Shown: positions 9,034 to 18,144, numbered from the stretch's first letter. The stretch is DNA of 64,000 bases from an uncultured Catenibacillus sp. (GCA_934339005.1 CAKRHR010000006.1:1-64000); one strand, 5' to 3'. Notes: generated by a model not told the origin, from the letters alone. A program made the numbers and translations.

Positions 9034-9106
9034 CTGCGGTTCAATCCTTTCTTCACCGGCATATACCGTTTTTTATTTATAACTATACAATGATGGTCGA
9101 TAATTG

Positions 9107-9523
9107 CTACTTTTCTTCAAAAGCTTCCTTAATATGATTCACTGCCTCCGTGATTAACTCAGACATCGTATACTTACCGACACCCATCACATGAAAACTG
9201 CATGTATTTACCGGAATCAAAATCTTTAAAGCCCTGCTTCTGGCAACGGCTGACGCCATCGCTTCTGTAATTTCGCCAAGCAGCGCATCTGCCGCCATAA
9301 TGCCGATAGGACCGACAATCACATCTGCATCTCTTGACTGCACGATAACGGGATTTTCACCGGTTGCACCGGCATCCGCACCGGCTTTAATCATCTGCGC
9401 TGTTGCAATGCTGTTTGAACCAACCGCAATCACTTCATCGGATTTACCCTGTAGCTGCCGCCATTTTTCTATAAACAAGCTTCCCATGCGGCCGCCCTGA
9501 CCGTCTATGACTAAAATCTTCAT
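9107..9523 (-). CDS. DUF3842 family protein
   Basis: A 138-residue protein beginning MKILVIDGQGGRMGSLFIEKW, a Rossmann-like glycine-rich start, with a second Gly-rich stretch (DVIVGPIGIMAADALLGEITEAM). This matches the uncharacterised DUF3842 family. No transmembrane segment or signal peptide is visible. It lies between the nickel-type ABC importer and larB, with small gaps on both sides, so a role in NPN cofactor metabolism or nickel handling is a reasonable inference. Function is unknown. GGGAAG precedes the ATG. Confidence 0.8.
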   Translation of the reverse strand: MKILVIDGQGGRMGSLFIEKWRQLQGKSDEVIAVGSNSIATAQMIKAGADAGATGENPVIVQSRDADVIVGPIGIMAADALLGEITEAMASAVARSRALKILIPVNTCSFHVMGVGKYTMSELITEAVNHIKEAFEEK

Positions 9524-9558
9524 CTGTCAAGCTTCCCTTTCCTGCCAATTTAATGTCT

Positions 9559-9639
9559 AAATTGAAAACACCTCGTCAAATATTCATATAATACTATGGT
9601 TACTAAATTCGAAAACACCTCACCAAGTGTTCACATAAT
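9559..9639. repeat. Imperfect direct repeat of about 35 bp at the 3' end of a permease gene
   Basis: Copy 1 (9559-9592) and copy 2 (9605-9639) share the block GAAAACACCTC and similar flanks (AAATT before, TTCA-ATAAT after). Copy 2 spans the stop codon of the permease at 9631, so copy 1 looks like a duplicated gene end in the spacer. Confidence 0.55.
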
Positions 9640-10521
9640 CGTTCTCTCCATCTGGTTTAAGTATGCGCGAATGGCATTGCCTATGTTCGTAATACACATG
9701 ACAACCGCGATCAGAAATACACCCGGAATGATAATCACCCACCATGCCTTCTGCATCAGTGCGTTTTGCGCCAGTGACAACATACTGCCCCAGGAAACAG
9801 TACCTATCGGCAATCCCAGTCCCATAAAGCTTAACGTTGCTTCTGAAAGCATTGCACTGCGCACATTCATCACAATCATAAACATGACCGACGGTATAAA
9901 ATTTGGTGTCAAATGCTTTACTAAAATATGAAAAAAACGGCCACCCATACACACAGAAGCAATCACATATTCGTTGCTCCGAATCTGTCTGACTTCACTT
10001 TGTACAAGCTTTGCAATACCAAACCAACCTGTGACACCAAGCACAATTGCTATCGACCATACAGTCGCGTCCCCTAAAACAGCCTGTATAAATATAACAA
10101 GCAATAACGATGGAATACTCAAAAATATTTCAATCAGACGCATCAATATATCGCCCGCCGGGTTCCATACCAAACCTGCCAGCGTACCATACAACACACC
10201 AATCACTGTTGAAATCAAAGTGGACACCACCCCAATCAACAATGAAATACGACCACCATACCATATACAGGCAAACAAATCCCGCCCCATGGAATCTGTA
10301 CCAAACCAAAATTCTGCACAGGGCTTAACAAGATAATGCTGTAAATCCAGATACGTCGGGTCTTTCGATGTCAGCCATCCGGCACATATGCAACCGAGTA
10401 CAATCAACCCAAGCACACAACTGGATACAACTATACCGGATTTATTGGATGCTGTTTGAAATTTTTTCATATAAAAAGTTTTCTGATGTTTTAATTCACC
10501 CCATTTTTTTAACTGCATCAT
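9631..10521 (-). CDS. Nickel/peptide ABC transporter permease (NikC/DppC-like)
   Basis: A 296-residue inner-membrane subunit of an Opp/Nik-family importer. One N-terminal helix (SGIVVSSCVLGLIVLGCICAGWL) is followed by the DppC-type segment FGTDSMGRDLFACIWYGGRISL and five more hydrophobic helices. The coupling loop EYVIASVCMGGRFFHILVKH corresponds to the EAA motif. Its start overlaps the upstream permease stop in an ATGA arrangement, implying translational coupling and a heterodimeric permease. Position just before DUF3842 and larB suggests nickel as the substrate, but peptide-type Opp systems look the same, so this is inference from context. Confidence 0.88.
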   Translation of the reverse strand: MMQLKKWGELKHQKTFYMKKFQTASNKSGIVVSSCVLGLIVLGCICAGWLTSKDPTYLDLQHYLVKPCAEFWFGTDSMGRDLFACIWYGGRISLLIGVVSTLISTVIGVLYGTLAGLVWNPAGDILMRLIEIFLSIPSLLLVIFIQAVLGDATVWSIAIVLGVTGWFGIAKLVQSEVRQIRSNEYVIASVCMGGRFFHILVKHLTPNFIPSVMFMIVMNVRSAMLSEATLSFMGLGLPIGTVSWGSMLSLAQNALMQKAWWVIIIPGVFLIAVVMCITNIGNAIRAYLNQMERTIM

Positions 10522-11507
10522 GATTTTACCTCCCCGGACTGCATACGTGGATTAATCCACTCATTAATCATCTGGGCTATCATGCTGCACACCATCACAA
10601 CAGCACCTGTCAACAGGCAAATCACCATCAGCATATTATAATCCGCATACCGCGCGCTCTCATAAGCCAACGTGCCAACACCCGGATAGGAAAACACCAT
10701 TTCCACAATATATGTACCGCCAAGAATATGCGGCACTGAAATCGCCATCATGCTTAAATACGAAGGCATAACACATCTTAAACAATGCCTGAATAAAATT
10801 TGTGCATCTTTCAGCCCTTTAACCCGCGCCAGCGTCACATAATCCATTCTGATTTCTTCCAGAAGTTTGTTGCGCACCATATAAGCATAATACCAGAGAT
10901 GCCCTGTCACAACAACTACTAATGGCAAAATCAGATGCACCAGCCGGTCTGCAATACTTTTATTCTGGCCCACACTGTATGCCCCGCTGACCGGAAGCCA
11001 TCGAAGTATTACACTGAAAACAAAAATCAGTACAAGTGACAGCCAAAATTCCGGAATACAGCTTATAAGGGTTCCAAATTTACATAAAACTTTATCAATC
11101 CATCGATTTTCATGCCAGGCACATAAACTGCCTAAAAATAAAGCACCTATAAACACAAGCACAAATCCTGTGCCACCAAGCAGTAACGTATTTGGCAACC
11201 GCAGCCAAATCACATCCAAAACATTCTGTTTATATTTATAGGATATGCCAAAATCACCACGAAACGCATTACCAAGCCAACGAACATATTGTACACTGAC
11301 TGAGTCATCCAGACCTAGCTTTTCACGGGCCTGTTGTTTTTCCTCCACACTCATTTTTTCAACCCGCTCACCATAATACGACTGTAGCGGGTCCGTCGGT
11401 GTCATGCGCGAAATATAAAAAACGAGGACTGACAAGACAAACAGACTGACAACCAATATGAACACCTGCTTTAAAACAGGCCATATAACATTTTTTCTAG
11501 ATGTCAT
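10518..11507 (-). CDS. Nickel/peptide ABC transporter permease (NikB/DppB-like)
   Basis: A 329-residue integral membrane subunit. The first helix is followed by the DppB-type signature region (RMTPTDPLQSYYGERVEKMSVEEKQQ) and five later helices. The EAA-like coupling loop is RMDYVTLARVKGLKDAQILF. It overlaps the ATPase gene by 11 bases at its start and the next permease by 4 at its end, so the transporter is one tightly packed operon. A GAGGTG ribosome binding site lies inside the end of the ATPase gene. Substrate is inferred as nickel or a nickel complex only from the adjoining lar genes. Confidence 0.88.
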   Translation of the reverse strand: MTSRKNVIWPVLKQVFILVVSLFVLSVLVFYISRMTPTDPLQSYYGERVEKMSVEEKQQAREKLGLDDSVSVQYVRWLGNAFRGDFGISYKYKQNVLDVIWLRLPNTLLLGGTGFVLVFIGALFLGSLCAWHENRWIDKVLCKFGTLISCIPEFWLSLVLIFVFSVILRWLPVSGAYSVGQNKSIADRLVHLILPLVVVVTGHLWYYAYMVRNKLLEEIRMDYVTLARVKGLKDAQILFRHCLRCVMPSYLSMMAISVPHILGGTYIVEMVFSYPGVGTLAYESARYADYNMLMVICLLTGAVVMVCSMIAQMINEWINPRMQSGEVKS

Positions 11508-13155
11508 CCTCCGTCACCTCCTCTGCCGCAATAACGCGCACCAGATTTCCGTCCTTCATAACGCCAACGCGGTCACACATATACCGCACTGCCGGCAGAT
11601 TATGTGAAATAAATAAAATACTGCAGCCATAACGTTCTCTTAAATCAAGAAATAAATCCATCACCTGACACTGGGTTGAAATATCCAGTGCAGAAACGGC
11701 CTCATCAGCAATAATCAGCTTCGGCTTCACCGATATTGCTCTGGCAATAGCCACACGCTGTCTTTGTCCGCCGGATAATTCACCCGGATATCTGTCCAAA
11801 AATGAAGCTTCCAGCCCAACAATATTTAAAAGGCGTTCATAAGCACTTTTCCAGCCATCCTCCGGCTTCATATGCTGCACCTTCATAGGCTCTGCAATAA
11901 TATCTCTGACCTTCATCTTCGGATTTAAGCTTGTGGCGGAATCCTGAAAAATCATCTGGATATTTTGCTCAATATAACTTCTGTGTGCACGCACATCTTT
12001 CGCATCACACAAGTGTATCTGTTCAAAATCAATCACACCTCTTTCAGGCTTTTCAATACGCATAATGCATTTTGCCACTGTAGATTTCCCGGAACCGGAA
12101 GCCCCGACAATACCAAAAATCTCACCTTTTTTTATCTCAAAAGAAATATTGCGTGCTGCCTGTAAGCGCTGATGTTTTATCCTGTATGCATGATATAAAT
12201 CTTTAATCTGTAAAATTGCCGGTACTGTTTCTTCTACATTTTCTTCTGTTGTTCCATCGGCATTTTTTTCCATATATCTTTCTATAGATTTTTCTATGTT
12301 TTTTAGTTTTCTCTGGCTCACTTTCTGATAAACGCCATTGATGCAGACTTTTTGGGCCGCCTCAAGCAGTGTTTTTGTATGTTCATGTGCCGGTGCATGA
12401 TAAATATTTTTCGCATCATCTAATTCAACAATACTGCCCTGATACATCACTGCCACCCGGTCTGCAATGCCTCTGACAATACTTAAATCATGTGAGATCA
12501 AAATCATCGCCATTTGATTTTTCTTCTGGATTTCCTGAAGTAATTCCAGAATCTGGCTTTGCACCTTAACATCCAGTGAACTTGTTGGCTCATCTGCTAA
12601 AAGCAGCTTTGGCTGCCCTGCCAGTGCAATGGCAATCAAAACCCGCTGACACATGCCGCCGGAAAATTGATGTGGATACATCCTGCAGCATTTCCCAGGG
12701 TCTGGAATCTTTACCATTTGCATTAATTCCAATACACGGTTTTGAATCTGTTTTTTATTCAGCTTAGGTTCATAAACACGGATTGCCTCCGCAATCTGAC
12801 GCTCAATTGTCATTGTGGGATTTAACGCTGCTTTTGGATGCTGTAAAATCATGCCAATCTCCTGTCCGCGGATGCCGCGCATCTGATTTTCGGAACAGAC
12901 CGCCAAATCTTTATCTTCAAACCATATATGTCCATTTTCAATTGAAATATTTGCCGGTAATAAATGCATCAGTGTTTTGGCAAGCATACTTTTGCCACCG
13001 CCGGATTCACCGACGATTGCCAGTATTTCTCCCTGCCGGATATCAAAGCTGACATCATTCAAAACTTTAAAAGCTTTTGCCTTTCCTGCCGGATGAATCG
13101 TGACAGACAAATGCTGTACGTCCAATATTTTGCAGTTTTTATTTTGTAAAATCAT
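11497..13155 (-). CDS. Fused double ABC ATPase for the nickel/peptide-type importer
   Basis: A 552-residue protein with two complete ABC ATPase domains, equivalent to NikD and NikE or DppD and DppF joined together. Domain 1 has Walker A GESGGGKS, signature FSGGMCQR and Walker B LLLADEPTSSLD. Domain 2 has GASGSGKS, LSGGQRQR and LIIADEAVSALD. The linker around residues 275-310 is Lys/Glu-rich. All catalytic motifs are intact in both halves, so both sites should hydrolyse ATP. It is transcribed after the binding protein (59-base gap) and before the two permeases. AGGT lies upstream of the ATG at 13155. Confidence 0.92.
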   Translation of the reverse strand: MILQNKNCKILDVQHLSVTIHPAGKAKAFKVLNDVSFDIRQGEILAIVGESGGGKSMLAKTLMHLLPANISIENGHIWFEDKDLAVCSENQMRGIRGQEIGMILQHPKAALNPTMTIERQIAEAIRVYEPKLNKKQIQNRVLELMQMVKIPDPGKCCRMYPHQFSGGMCQRVLIAIALAGQPKLLLADEPTSSLDVKVQSQILELLQEIQKKNQMAMILISHDLSIVRGIADRVAVMYQGSIVELDDAKNIYHAPAHEHTKTLLEAAQKVCINGVYQKVSQRKLKNIEKSIERYMEKNADGTTEENVEETVPAILQIKDLYHAYRIKHQRLQAARNISFEIKKGEIFGIVGASGSGKSTVAKCIMRIEKPERGVIDFEQIHLCDAKDVRAHRSYIEQNIQMIFQDSATSLNPKMKVRDIIAEPMKVQHMKPEDGWKSAYERLLNIVGLEASFLDRYPGELSGGQRQRVAIARAISVKPKLIIADEAVSALDISTQCQVMDLFLDLRERYGCSILFISHNLPAVRYMCDRVGVMKDGNLVRVIAAEEVTEDDI

Positions 13156-13214
13156 TGATAGTTACCTGTTTTTCCTCTGAAACACCCTTCCGTTTTCCTG
13201 ATGGATCGGCATTA

Positions 13215-14819
13215 TTATTCTATCGTCCAGTCACAGACATTCCAGAAAATACCAACACCGTGATGTCCAAGCACTGTATTTGCATCAATGCCATGCAGGT
13301 TTGCATCTGCCACATAAATAGCATCAATATAGCAGAAAAATGTGTAAGCCGGCGTATCAGCCAGTGCTATCTGAAACTGCTTGTATGCCTCGGCACGCTC
13401 ATCCAAATCACTTGTCTGTCTGGCCTCAAGCAGATATTTGTCTACCAGCTCATTGCTGTAACCGGAATAATTTGCTCCTTTATCTGTGCCAAATACTTTG
13501 TAGGTATGATCATCGGCATCAAATGGTGAACCCCAACCGATAATGCAACACTCCTGACCGCCCCAGTCAATACCTTCCGCAGGAACATCGGCTTTAACAT
13601 CAAGTCCAACTGCCTGAAGCTGCTGCGCTGCAATCTGTGCCATATCAATTCGCACCTGATCACCGGCAGAGGCATTTATTGTAAAACTAATGCGCTTGCC
13701 ATCTCTGCACCAGTAGCCATCACTATCTTGTGTGCAGCCTGCCTGGGCAAGCAATTCAGCGCATTTTTCCGGGTCATAATCATAATGATTCACACCGTCA
13801 TAATTATAAATATTGCGCTGCAATGGTCCATAAGCCACCTCGCCTTTGCCAAGCAGCACCGCATCCACAATACTCTGTCGGTCAATCGCATAATTAATTG
13901 CAGGAATCAGATCCGCATTTTCCTGCCAGTATGTATTCTGAAAATTATATAAAATGCCACGGTAATCCGATGTTGTCATATCATACACCTGATAAGCGTC
14001 CTGATTGTCAAAGACACCGGCATCTTTCGGTGTTACCTGTGCAAGATTTAACTCTCCCGATTGAAGCTGCATCGCTTTGGCATTATCATCAGTCACGATT
14101 TTAAAAATAATTCTGTCAATCTGCGCCGGACCTGCAAAATAGTTTTCATTTTTCACAAGAGTAATTGCCTGACCCGCATCCCAGCTTTCAAGTTTATAAG
14201 GGCCTGTGCCGACAGGTGCTCTGAAAAAATCAGATGACTGCATATCCTCGCCCTCAAGCAGATGCTTTGGCAGAATCGCCATTGTCATATAATCTAAAAA
14301 TGCCGTATTGTCATCCTCCAGCGTAAACGCAATCGTTGTATCGTCAATGACATTAATGTCCTCAACATCCTCATAATTCGGCGCGTTTTCAGAACCATTC
14401 GCCTCATCCATAATCACATCGTATGTAAATTTGACATCATCTGCTGTAAACTTCTCACCATCATGCCAGTACACATCATCTTCCAAATCAAAGGTATAAG
14501 TTTTGGTATCCGCATCATATGTCCAGCTTTTGGCAAGTCTTGGAATAACCTGATTGTTGCCATCGTGGTCTGTCAGACCGTCAAAAATCAGGGCATTGAT
14601 TTCGCCATGCTCATCCAGTGCCGGATTAATACGTGTGTAATCACCGCTGCCATACACAAGCGTTGTCATATTTGCTTCATTTGCAGATGTATTTTCTGAA
14701 GCCGTACCTGCTGCATTTGAATCTGCTGCCGTATTTGCATCCACATCCTGATTTGCGCCGCAGCCTGCCAGCCCCAGACATAAAACCATACTTAATAAAA
14801 TACTTACTTTTCTTTTCAT
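13215..14819 (-). CDS. Family 5 extracellular solute-binding lipoprotein (nickel/peptide type)
   Basis: A 534-residue periplasm-facing lipoprotein. The signal peptide MKRKVSILLSMVLCLGLAGC has a clear LAGC lipobox, followed by a Ser/Thr/Ala/Asn-rich tether. The mature part matches the SBP_bac_5 family (DGLTDHDGNNQVIPRLAKSW, then KFTADDVKFTYDVIMD and VGTGPYKLESWDAGQAI). Family members bind oligopeptides, heme, nickel or nickel complexes. It leads the operon with the double ATPase, two permeases, DUF3842 and larBCE, so nickel capture for NPN cofactor synthesis is the likely job. A GGATGGG ribosome binding site precedes the ATG. A metal-binding residue cannot be identified by eye. Confidence 0.88.
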   Translation of the reverse strand: MKRKVSILLSMVLCLGLAGCGANQDVDANTAADSNAAGTASENTSANEANMTTLVYGSGDYTRINPALDEHGEINALIFDGLTDHDGNNQVIPRLAKSWTYDADTKTYTFDLEDDVYWHDGEKFTADDVKFTYDVIMDEANGSENAPNYEDVEDINVIDDTTIAFTLEDDNTAFLDYMTMAILPKHLLEGEDMQSSDFFRAPVGTGPYKLESWDAGQAITLVKNENYFAGPAQIDRIIFKIVTDDNAKAMQLQSGELNLAQVTPKDAGVFDNQDAYQVYDMTTSDYRGILYNFQNTYWQENADLIPAINYAIDRQSIVDAVLLGKGEVAYGPLQRNIYNYDGVNHYDYDPEKCAELLAQAGCTQDSDGYWCRDGKRISFTINASAGDQVRIDMAQIAAQQLQAVGLDVKADVPAEGIDWGGQECCIIGWGSPFDADDHTYKVFGTDKGANYSGYSNELVDKYLLEARQTSDLDERAEAYKQFQIALADTPAYTFFCYIDAIYVADANLHGIDANTVLGHHGVGIFWNVCDWTIE

Positions 14820-14956
14820 AAACTTCCCATCCTTTTTGCATATTCAAAATCTGAAAATTCACTGTCTAAATCGCTGTTTTACTTATTTCGCAGATTTCAA
14901 AATCAAACATCTTATCGTGCAGGCGCGAACGGAGTTTTGACTTTTGAAGCTGTGAC

Positions 14957-14994
14957 AAAAAAAAGGACAATGCATGTCAAACATACACTGTCCT
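14957..14994 (-). terminator. Intrinsic terminator between the glycolipid and nickel operons
   Basis: A stem with AGGACA (14964-14969) and TGTCCT (14989-14994), plus inner pairing of ATGT with ACAT, is followed on the minus strand by eight T residues. It lies 190 bases after the glycosyltransferase stop. The rest of 14820-15184 holds no supported gene. I cannot rule out that it is an attenuator in the nickel operon leader. Confidence 0.75.
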
Positions 14995-15184
14995 GTAACC
15001 CTGCCATATGTCTGCCATCAAGATACTTTATTCATTTCGAATATTTCCTTATGAAAATATGATACCTTCATGGCATTACTGTCTTTTTTATCATTATCTA
15101 CGATTTTGCAATAGCTTTATTATGTATCTTTCAGAACTGACTTGGTCAATCTGTAAATGCTTGGCATTCAATGCATTTATTTTA

Positions 15185-16207
15185 TCAAAAAATACTTTTA
15201 TACACAAGTCTGAGTTTTTCCGCATATAAGTAGACTTTTTTAATTTTCTGACCAATCTTATCTATGCTTCTGGCCTCTGCCGTTTTATAGCCCTCTGCCG
15301 TCAAATCCGGCAGTTCATGCTCAATAATCTGCCTGCACTTTTCTTTAAAATCCTGTACATTACATGCCTTATATGCATTTTTGCCATCAGCTATCCAGCC
15401 ATCATAAACCGGAATATCCCGAAGCAGTACCGGAATTTTCATTGCCAGTGCCTCAAGTACAACAATCCCTTCCGTTTCTTCATAAGAAGGGAATAAAAAT
15501 AAATCGCACGCCGCATAAGCATCCCGAAGTGCTTCTTTATCCACATAACCGGCAAATCTGAGATTTGGCAATTTTATTTTCAACGCTTTTCGGATATTTT
15601 TCGGCAATGTATAAATGTCCGATTCCCCAAACCAGATAAACTGGTATTCCGGCATTTCTTTAGCCAGCTTAATAAAATCCAAAATACCCTTGCGTTCTAT
15701 CCATAAGCCCACTGACATGACAATTTTGGCATCTTCACTGTAACCGTATTTTTTTCTAAAACGCATTCTTGCCTCTGGCTGTGCCTGATAATAATCTACA
15801 TCAATGCCGTTGGATAATGAAAAAACCGGCTTTTTTATGCCATAAGAAAGCAATAATTTTCTCGAATATGATGTGGGTGTAATAATACAATCACCAAGAG
15901 AATAACAATATTTAATCCATTTGCCAAAAAGTCCGGCACACACATTAGAGCCAATGTATGAATTTCTGAAATCCTCCTTTGTTGAATGTGCATGGAAAAT
16001 AACGATTTTGCCCTGTCTTTTAGCCCATTTGGCAAGACGCACAGAATCCGGGAATACTGTGTTAATATGAATCACATCCGCAGCTTCAGGATTTGTCACA
16101 CACGAAATTCCCACATCTGCCAGGGCTTTTTGCTGATGATAAATCGCCCGTCCAACACCACTTTTTTCTATTAATTTCTGATATTTTGAATATAAACAAA
16201 CTTTCAT
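15185..16207 (-). CDS. GT4 glycosyltransferase, LafB-like (glycolipid second sugar)
   Basis: A 340-residue GT-B fold glycosyltransferase. The C-terminal half has the GT4 features SVGLWIERKGILDFIKLAKEM and EETEGIVVLEALAMKIPVLLRD. These closely resemble the Streptococcus enzyme that adds the second hexose to monoglucosyl-diacylglycerol (LafB type), including the arrangement RKGI-DFI-LA-E-P. No transmembrane segment is seen; such enzymes act at the inner face of the membrane. It follows the VTT-domain gene by 19 bases and a LafA-like gene beyond that, so the trio probably makes diglycosyl-diacylglycerol. Exact sugar donor is not predictable. Confidence 0.8.
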   Translation of the reverse strand: MKVCLYSKYQKLIEKSGVGRAIYHQQKALADVGISCVTNPEAADVIHINTVFPDSVRLAKWAKRQGKIVIFHAHSTKEDFRNSYIGSNVCAGLFGKWIKYCYSLGDCIITPTSYSRKLLLSYGIKKPVFSLSNGIDVDYYQAQPEARMRFRKKYGYSEDAKIVMSVGLWIERKGILDFIKLAKEMPEYQFIWFGESDIYTLPKNIRKALKIKLPNLRFAGYVDKEALRDAYAACDLFLFPSYEETEGIVVLEALAMKIPVLLRDIPVYDGWIADGKNAYKACNVQDFKEKCRQIIEHELPDLTAEGYKTAEARSIDKIGQKIKKVYLYAEKLRLVYKSIF

Positions 16208-16226
16208 CTGACTTCTCCTCGTTTTC

Positions 16227-16835
16227 CTATGACCTTGTAATCAAACTAATCGCCATCTGCAGCACTTTATTTAAGCCCAGGCTGTATAAAAATATCGCTG
16301 CTGGCTTGCCAAGCAATATAATAACCGTGAATTTTTTTAATGTCATTTTACTGATGCCCGCCAGGTAACATAAAAAATCATCCGGCGCCACCGGAAGGAA
16401 AATGAGCAGTGCAAAAATCTTTTCAAACCGATTTTCCTTCTGTAAAAAACGCTCATACCTGTCACAAAATTTCTTGCCTGTAATTTTGTGTACAAACTTC
16501 GTACCATATTTTCTTGCAAGCAAAAATGCGCAGACAGAACCGATACAGATACCAATATAATTCCAGAAAAATCCATACAATGTTCCGAAAAACATCACAC
16601 CAAAGGCGCAGCCCACAGCACCCGGCAAAATCGGAACCACAACCTGTAACGCCTGAATAAATATAAAAACTATCGGCGCCCAGATACCACATTTTGTCAG
16701 CAGTGCACTCATCTTTTCCGTATCTGTAAATATGCCGGAATAAAGACCTGCCACCATTAAAAATGCAAACAACACTATCCCTGCAATATTTAATATTTTT
16801 TTATGCCTGACCTGCCATTCTAATAGTCTTTTCAT
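16227..16835 (-). CDS. TVP38/TMEM64 (VTT, DedA-superfamily) membrane protein
   Basis: A 202-residue membrane protein with about five or six hydrophobic segments and the VTT-domain motif region (PGAVGCAFGVMFFGTLYGFFWNYIGICIGSVCAFLLARKYG, and LPVAPDDFLCYLAGISKM). DedA-superfamily proteins are implicated in lipid translocation across membranes. It starts inside the end of the upstream glycosyltransferase gene (35-base overlap) with a TGGAG ribosome binding site, and the next glycosyltransferase follows 19 bases later. This tight packing suggests a role in glycolipid handling; a flippase or scramblase activity for the product is inference. Confidence 0.85.
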   Translation of the reverse strand: MKRLLEWQVRHKKILNIAGIVLFAFLMVAGLYSGIFTDTEKMSALLTKCGIWAPIVFIFIQALQVVVPILPGAVGCAFGVMFFGTLYGFFWNYIGICIGSVCAFLLARKYGTKFVHKITGKKFCDRYERFLQKENRFEKIFALLIFLPVAPDDFLCYLAGISKMTLKKFTVIILLGKPAAIFLYSLGLNKVLQMAISLITRS

Positions 16836-18144
16836 ATAACCGATTACTCCAAATCATTTTACTGTATACATCTTCAACATTGGCTGCAAAGGCATTGCCT
16901 GAAAGGAAACGGATGCTGTCACGGATTTTGAGTCTGACATCTTCTCTGTCAATAACATCATCGCCATTTTTCACAATTTCTTTATTTTCAATCCCGTTGC
17001 TTTCATTACTTTCATTTTTACCGATACCCTGATGCATTTCAATACTTTCATTTTTTTGAATATGTCCGTCTGAAATATATGCATCTGTGTTTATCACTTT
17101 ACCATGCATATGCTTCATCAGCCACATATAACCATCAATAAACTCTGCCTCATTTTCAAAAGCCACACCATTGACCTTTTCCTGAAGCACACTCTCCAGA
17201 CATTCATCCGACCTGACGAGCAGCGGCACGCCTGCAGCCAGAGCCTCTGCGTATGTTAAGCCCTGTGTTTCTGAATTGGAAGCAGATACAAATACATCAC
17301 CAAGAGCATAATAATTTTGAATGTCATCCCATGGCACCATGCCTGTAAAAATGATTTTTTCATTCATCATATGTGCCGTACACCATTCTTTTAAAACCTC
17401 TGCCTCCGGACCATCCCCTGCAATCAAAAGCACAGCCTGCGCATCCATCTGGCTTACCTTTTCAAACAATTCCAGTACTTCAAGCAGATTTTTTTCTTTT
17501 GAAATGCGACCGATATATACAAGCACATGTTTATTTTCCAAATGATACTGCAGCTTTAAGCCTGCCACTTTTGTCATATCCGGCTGCATAAATTTTGTCA
17601 GATTAATACCTGTGGGAATGACGCATTTTGGTGTCTGAATCTGGTAAGTATCTAACAGTGTCCGTACTTTTTCCGTTGGCACAATCACTGCATCCGCATG
17701 CTCACAGCAATGTCTTGTAAAGCTGCGCACAAGTCCTTTCAGCTTTTCATTGCCCGGCACTTTTAAATAATGAGTGTAATCCTCATAAATCGTATGATAA
17801 GTATGCACATGGGGAATACCAAGATATTCTGCTGCTTTTCTTCCAAGATGTCCCATACCAAACTCCGTCTGTGTATGAATAATATCCAGATGAAAACTCT
17901 CAATTTTTCTACGCCAGGCTCTCGCAATCGGTGCTGCCACGCGGCGTTCTTTTAAAAATAAAAAAGGCAGACTGACGATGCGAATGACATTATTTTCAAC
18001 AATATTTTCCATGTCAGGATTGCTCACCGTAAAAATATATACCGTGTGTCCCCGGCGTTCAAGTCCCTGTTTTAACTGATAAACAGAATTGGCTACACCG
18101 TTGACCTCAGGATAATATGTATCTGTAAAAATGCCTATATTCAT
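16801..18144 (-). CDS. GT4 glycosyltransferase, LafA-like (1,2-diacylglycerol glucosyltransferase)
   Basis: A 447-residue GT4 enzyme. The N-terminus (MNIGIFTDTYYPEVNGVANS) and the segment LDIIHTQTEFGMGHLG...HVHTYHTIYEDYTHY match the monoglucosyl-diacylglycerol synthase group. The donor-site motif ETQGLTYAEALAAGVPLLV is intact. Residues from about 350 to 398 form a low-complexity Asn/Glu/Lys/Ile-rich insertion not usual for the family. The ATG at 18144 is used because GAGG lies eight bases upstream; the longer frame needs a TTG. It is the first gene of the three-gene glycolipid unit. Peripheral membrane location is expected. Confidence 0.85.
   Translation of the reverse strand: MNIGIFTDTYYPEVNGVANSVYQLKQGLERRGHTVYIFTVSNPDMENIVENNVIRIVSLPFLFLKERRVAAPIARAWRRKIESFHLDIIHTQTEFGMGHLGRKAAEYLGIPHVHTYHTIYEDYTHYLKVPGNEKLKGLVRSFTRHCCEHADAVIVPTEKVRTLLDTYQIQTPKCVIPTGINLTKFMQPDMTKVAGLKLQYHLENKHVLVYIGRISKEKNLLEVLELFEKVSQMDAQAVLLIAGDGPEAEVLKEWCTAHMMNEKIIFTGMVPWDDIQNYYALGDVFVSASNSETQGLTYAEALAAGVPLLVRSDECLESVLQEKVNGVAFENEAEFIDGYMWLMKHMHGKVINTDAYISDGHIQKNESIEMHQGIGKNESNESNGIENKEIVKNGDDVIDREDVRLKIRDSIRFLSGNAFAANVEDVYSKMIWSNRLYEKTIRMAGQA

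Noticed and set aside
14820..15184. NiCo riboswitch upstream of the nickel-type binding protein
   Set aside because: I read the minus strand for the conserved NiCo core and did not find it; the only structure is an ordinary T-ended hairpin.
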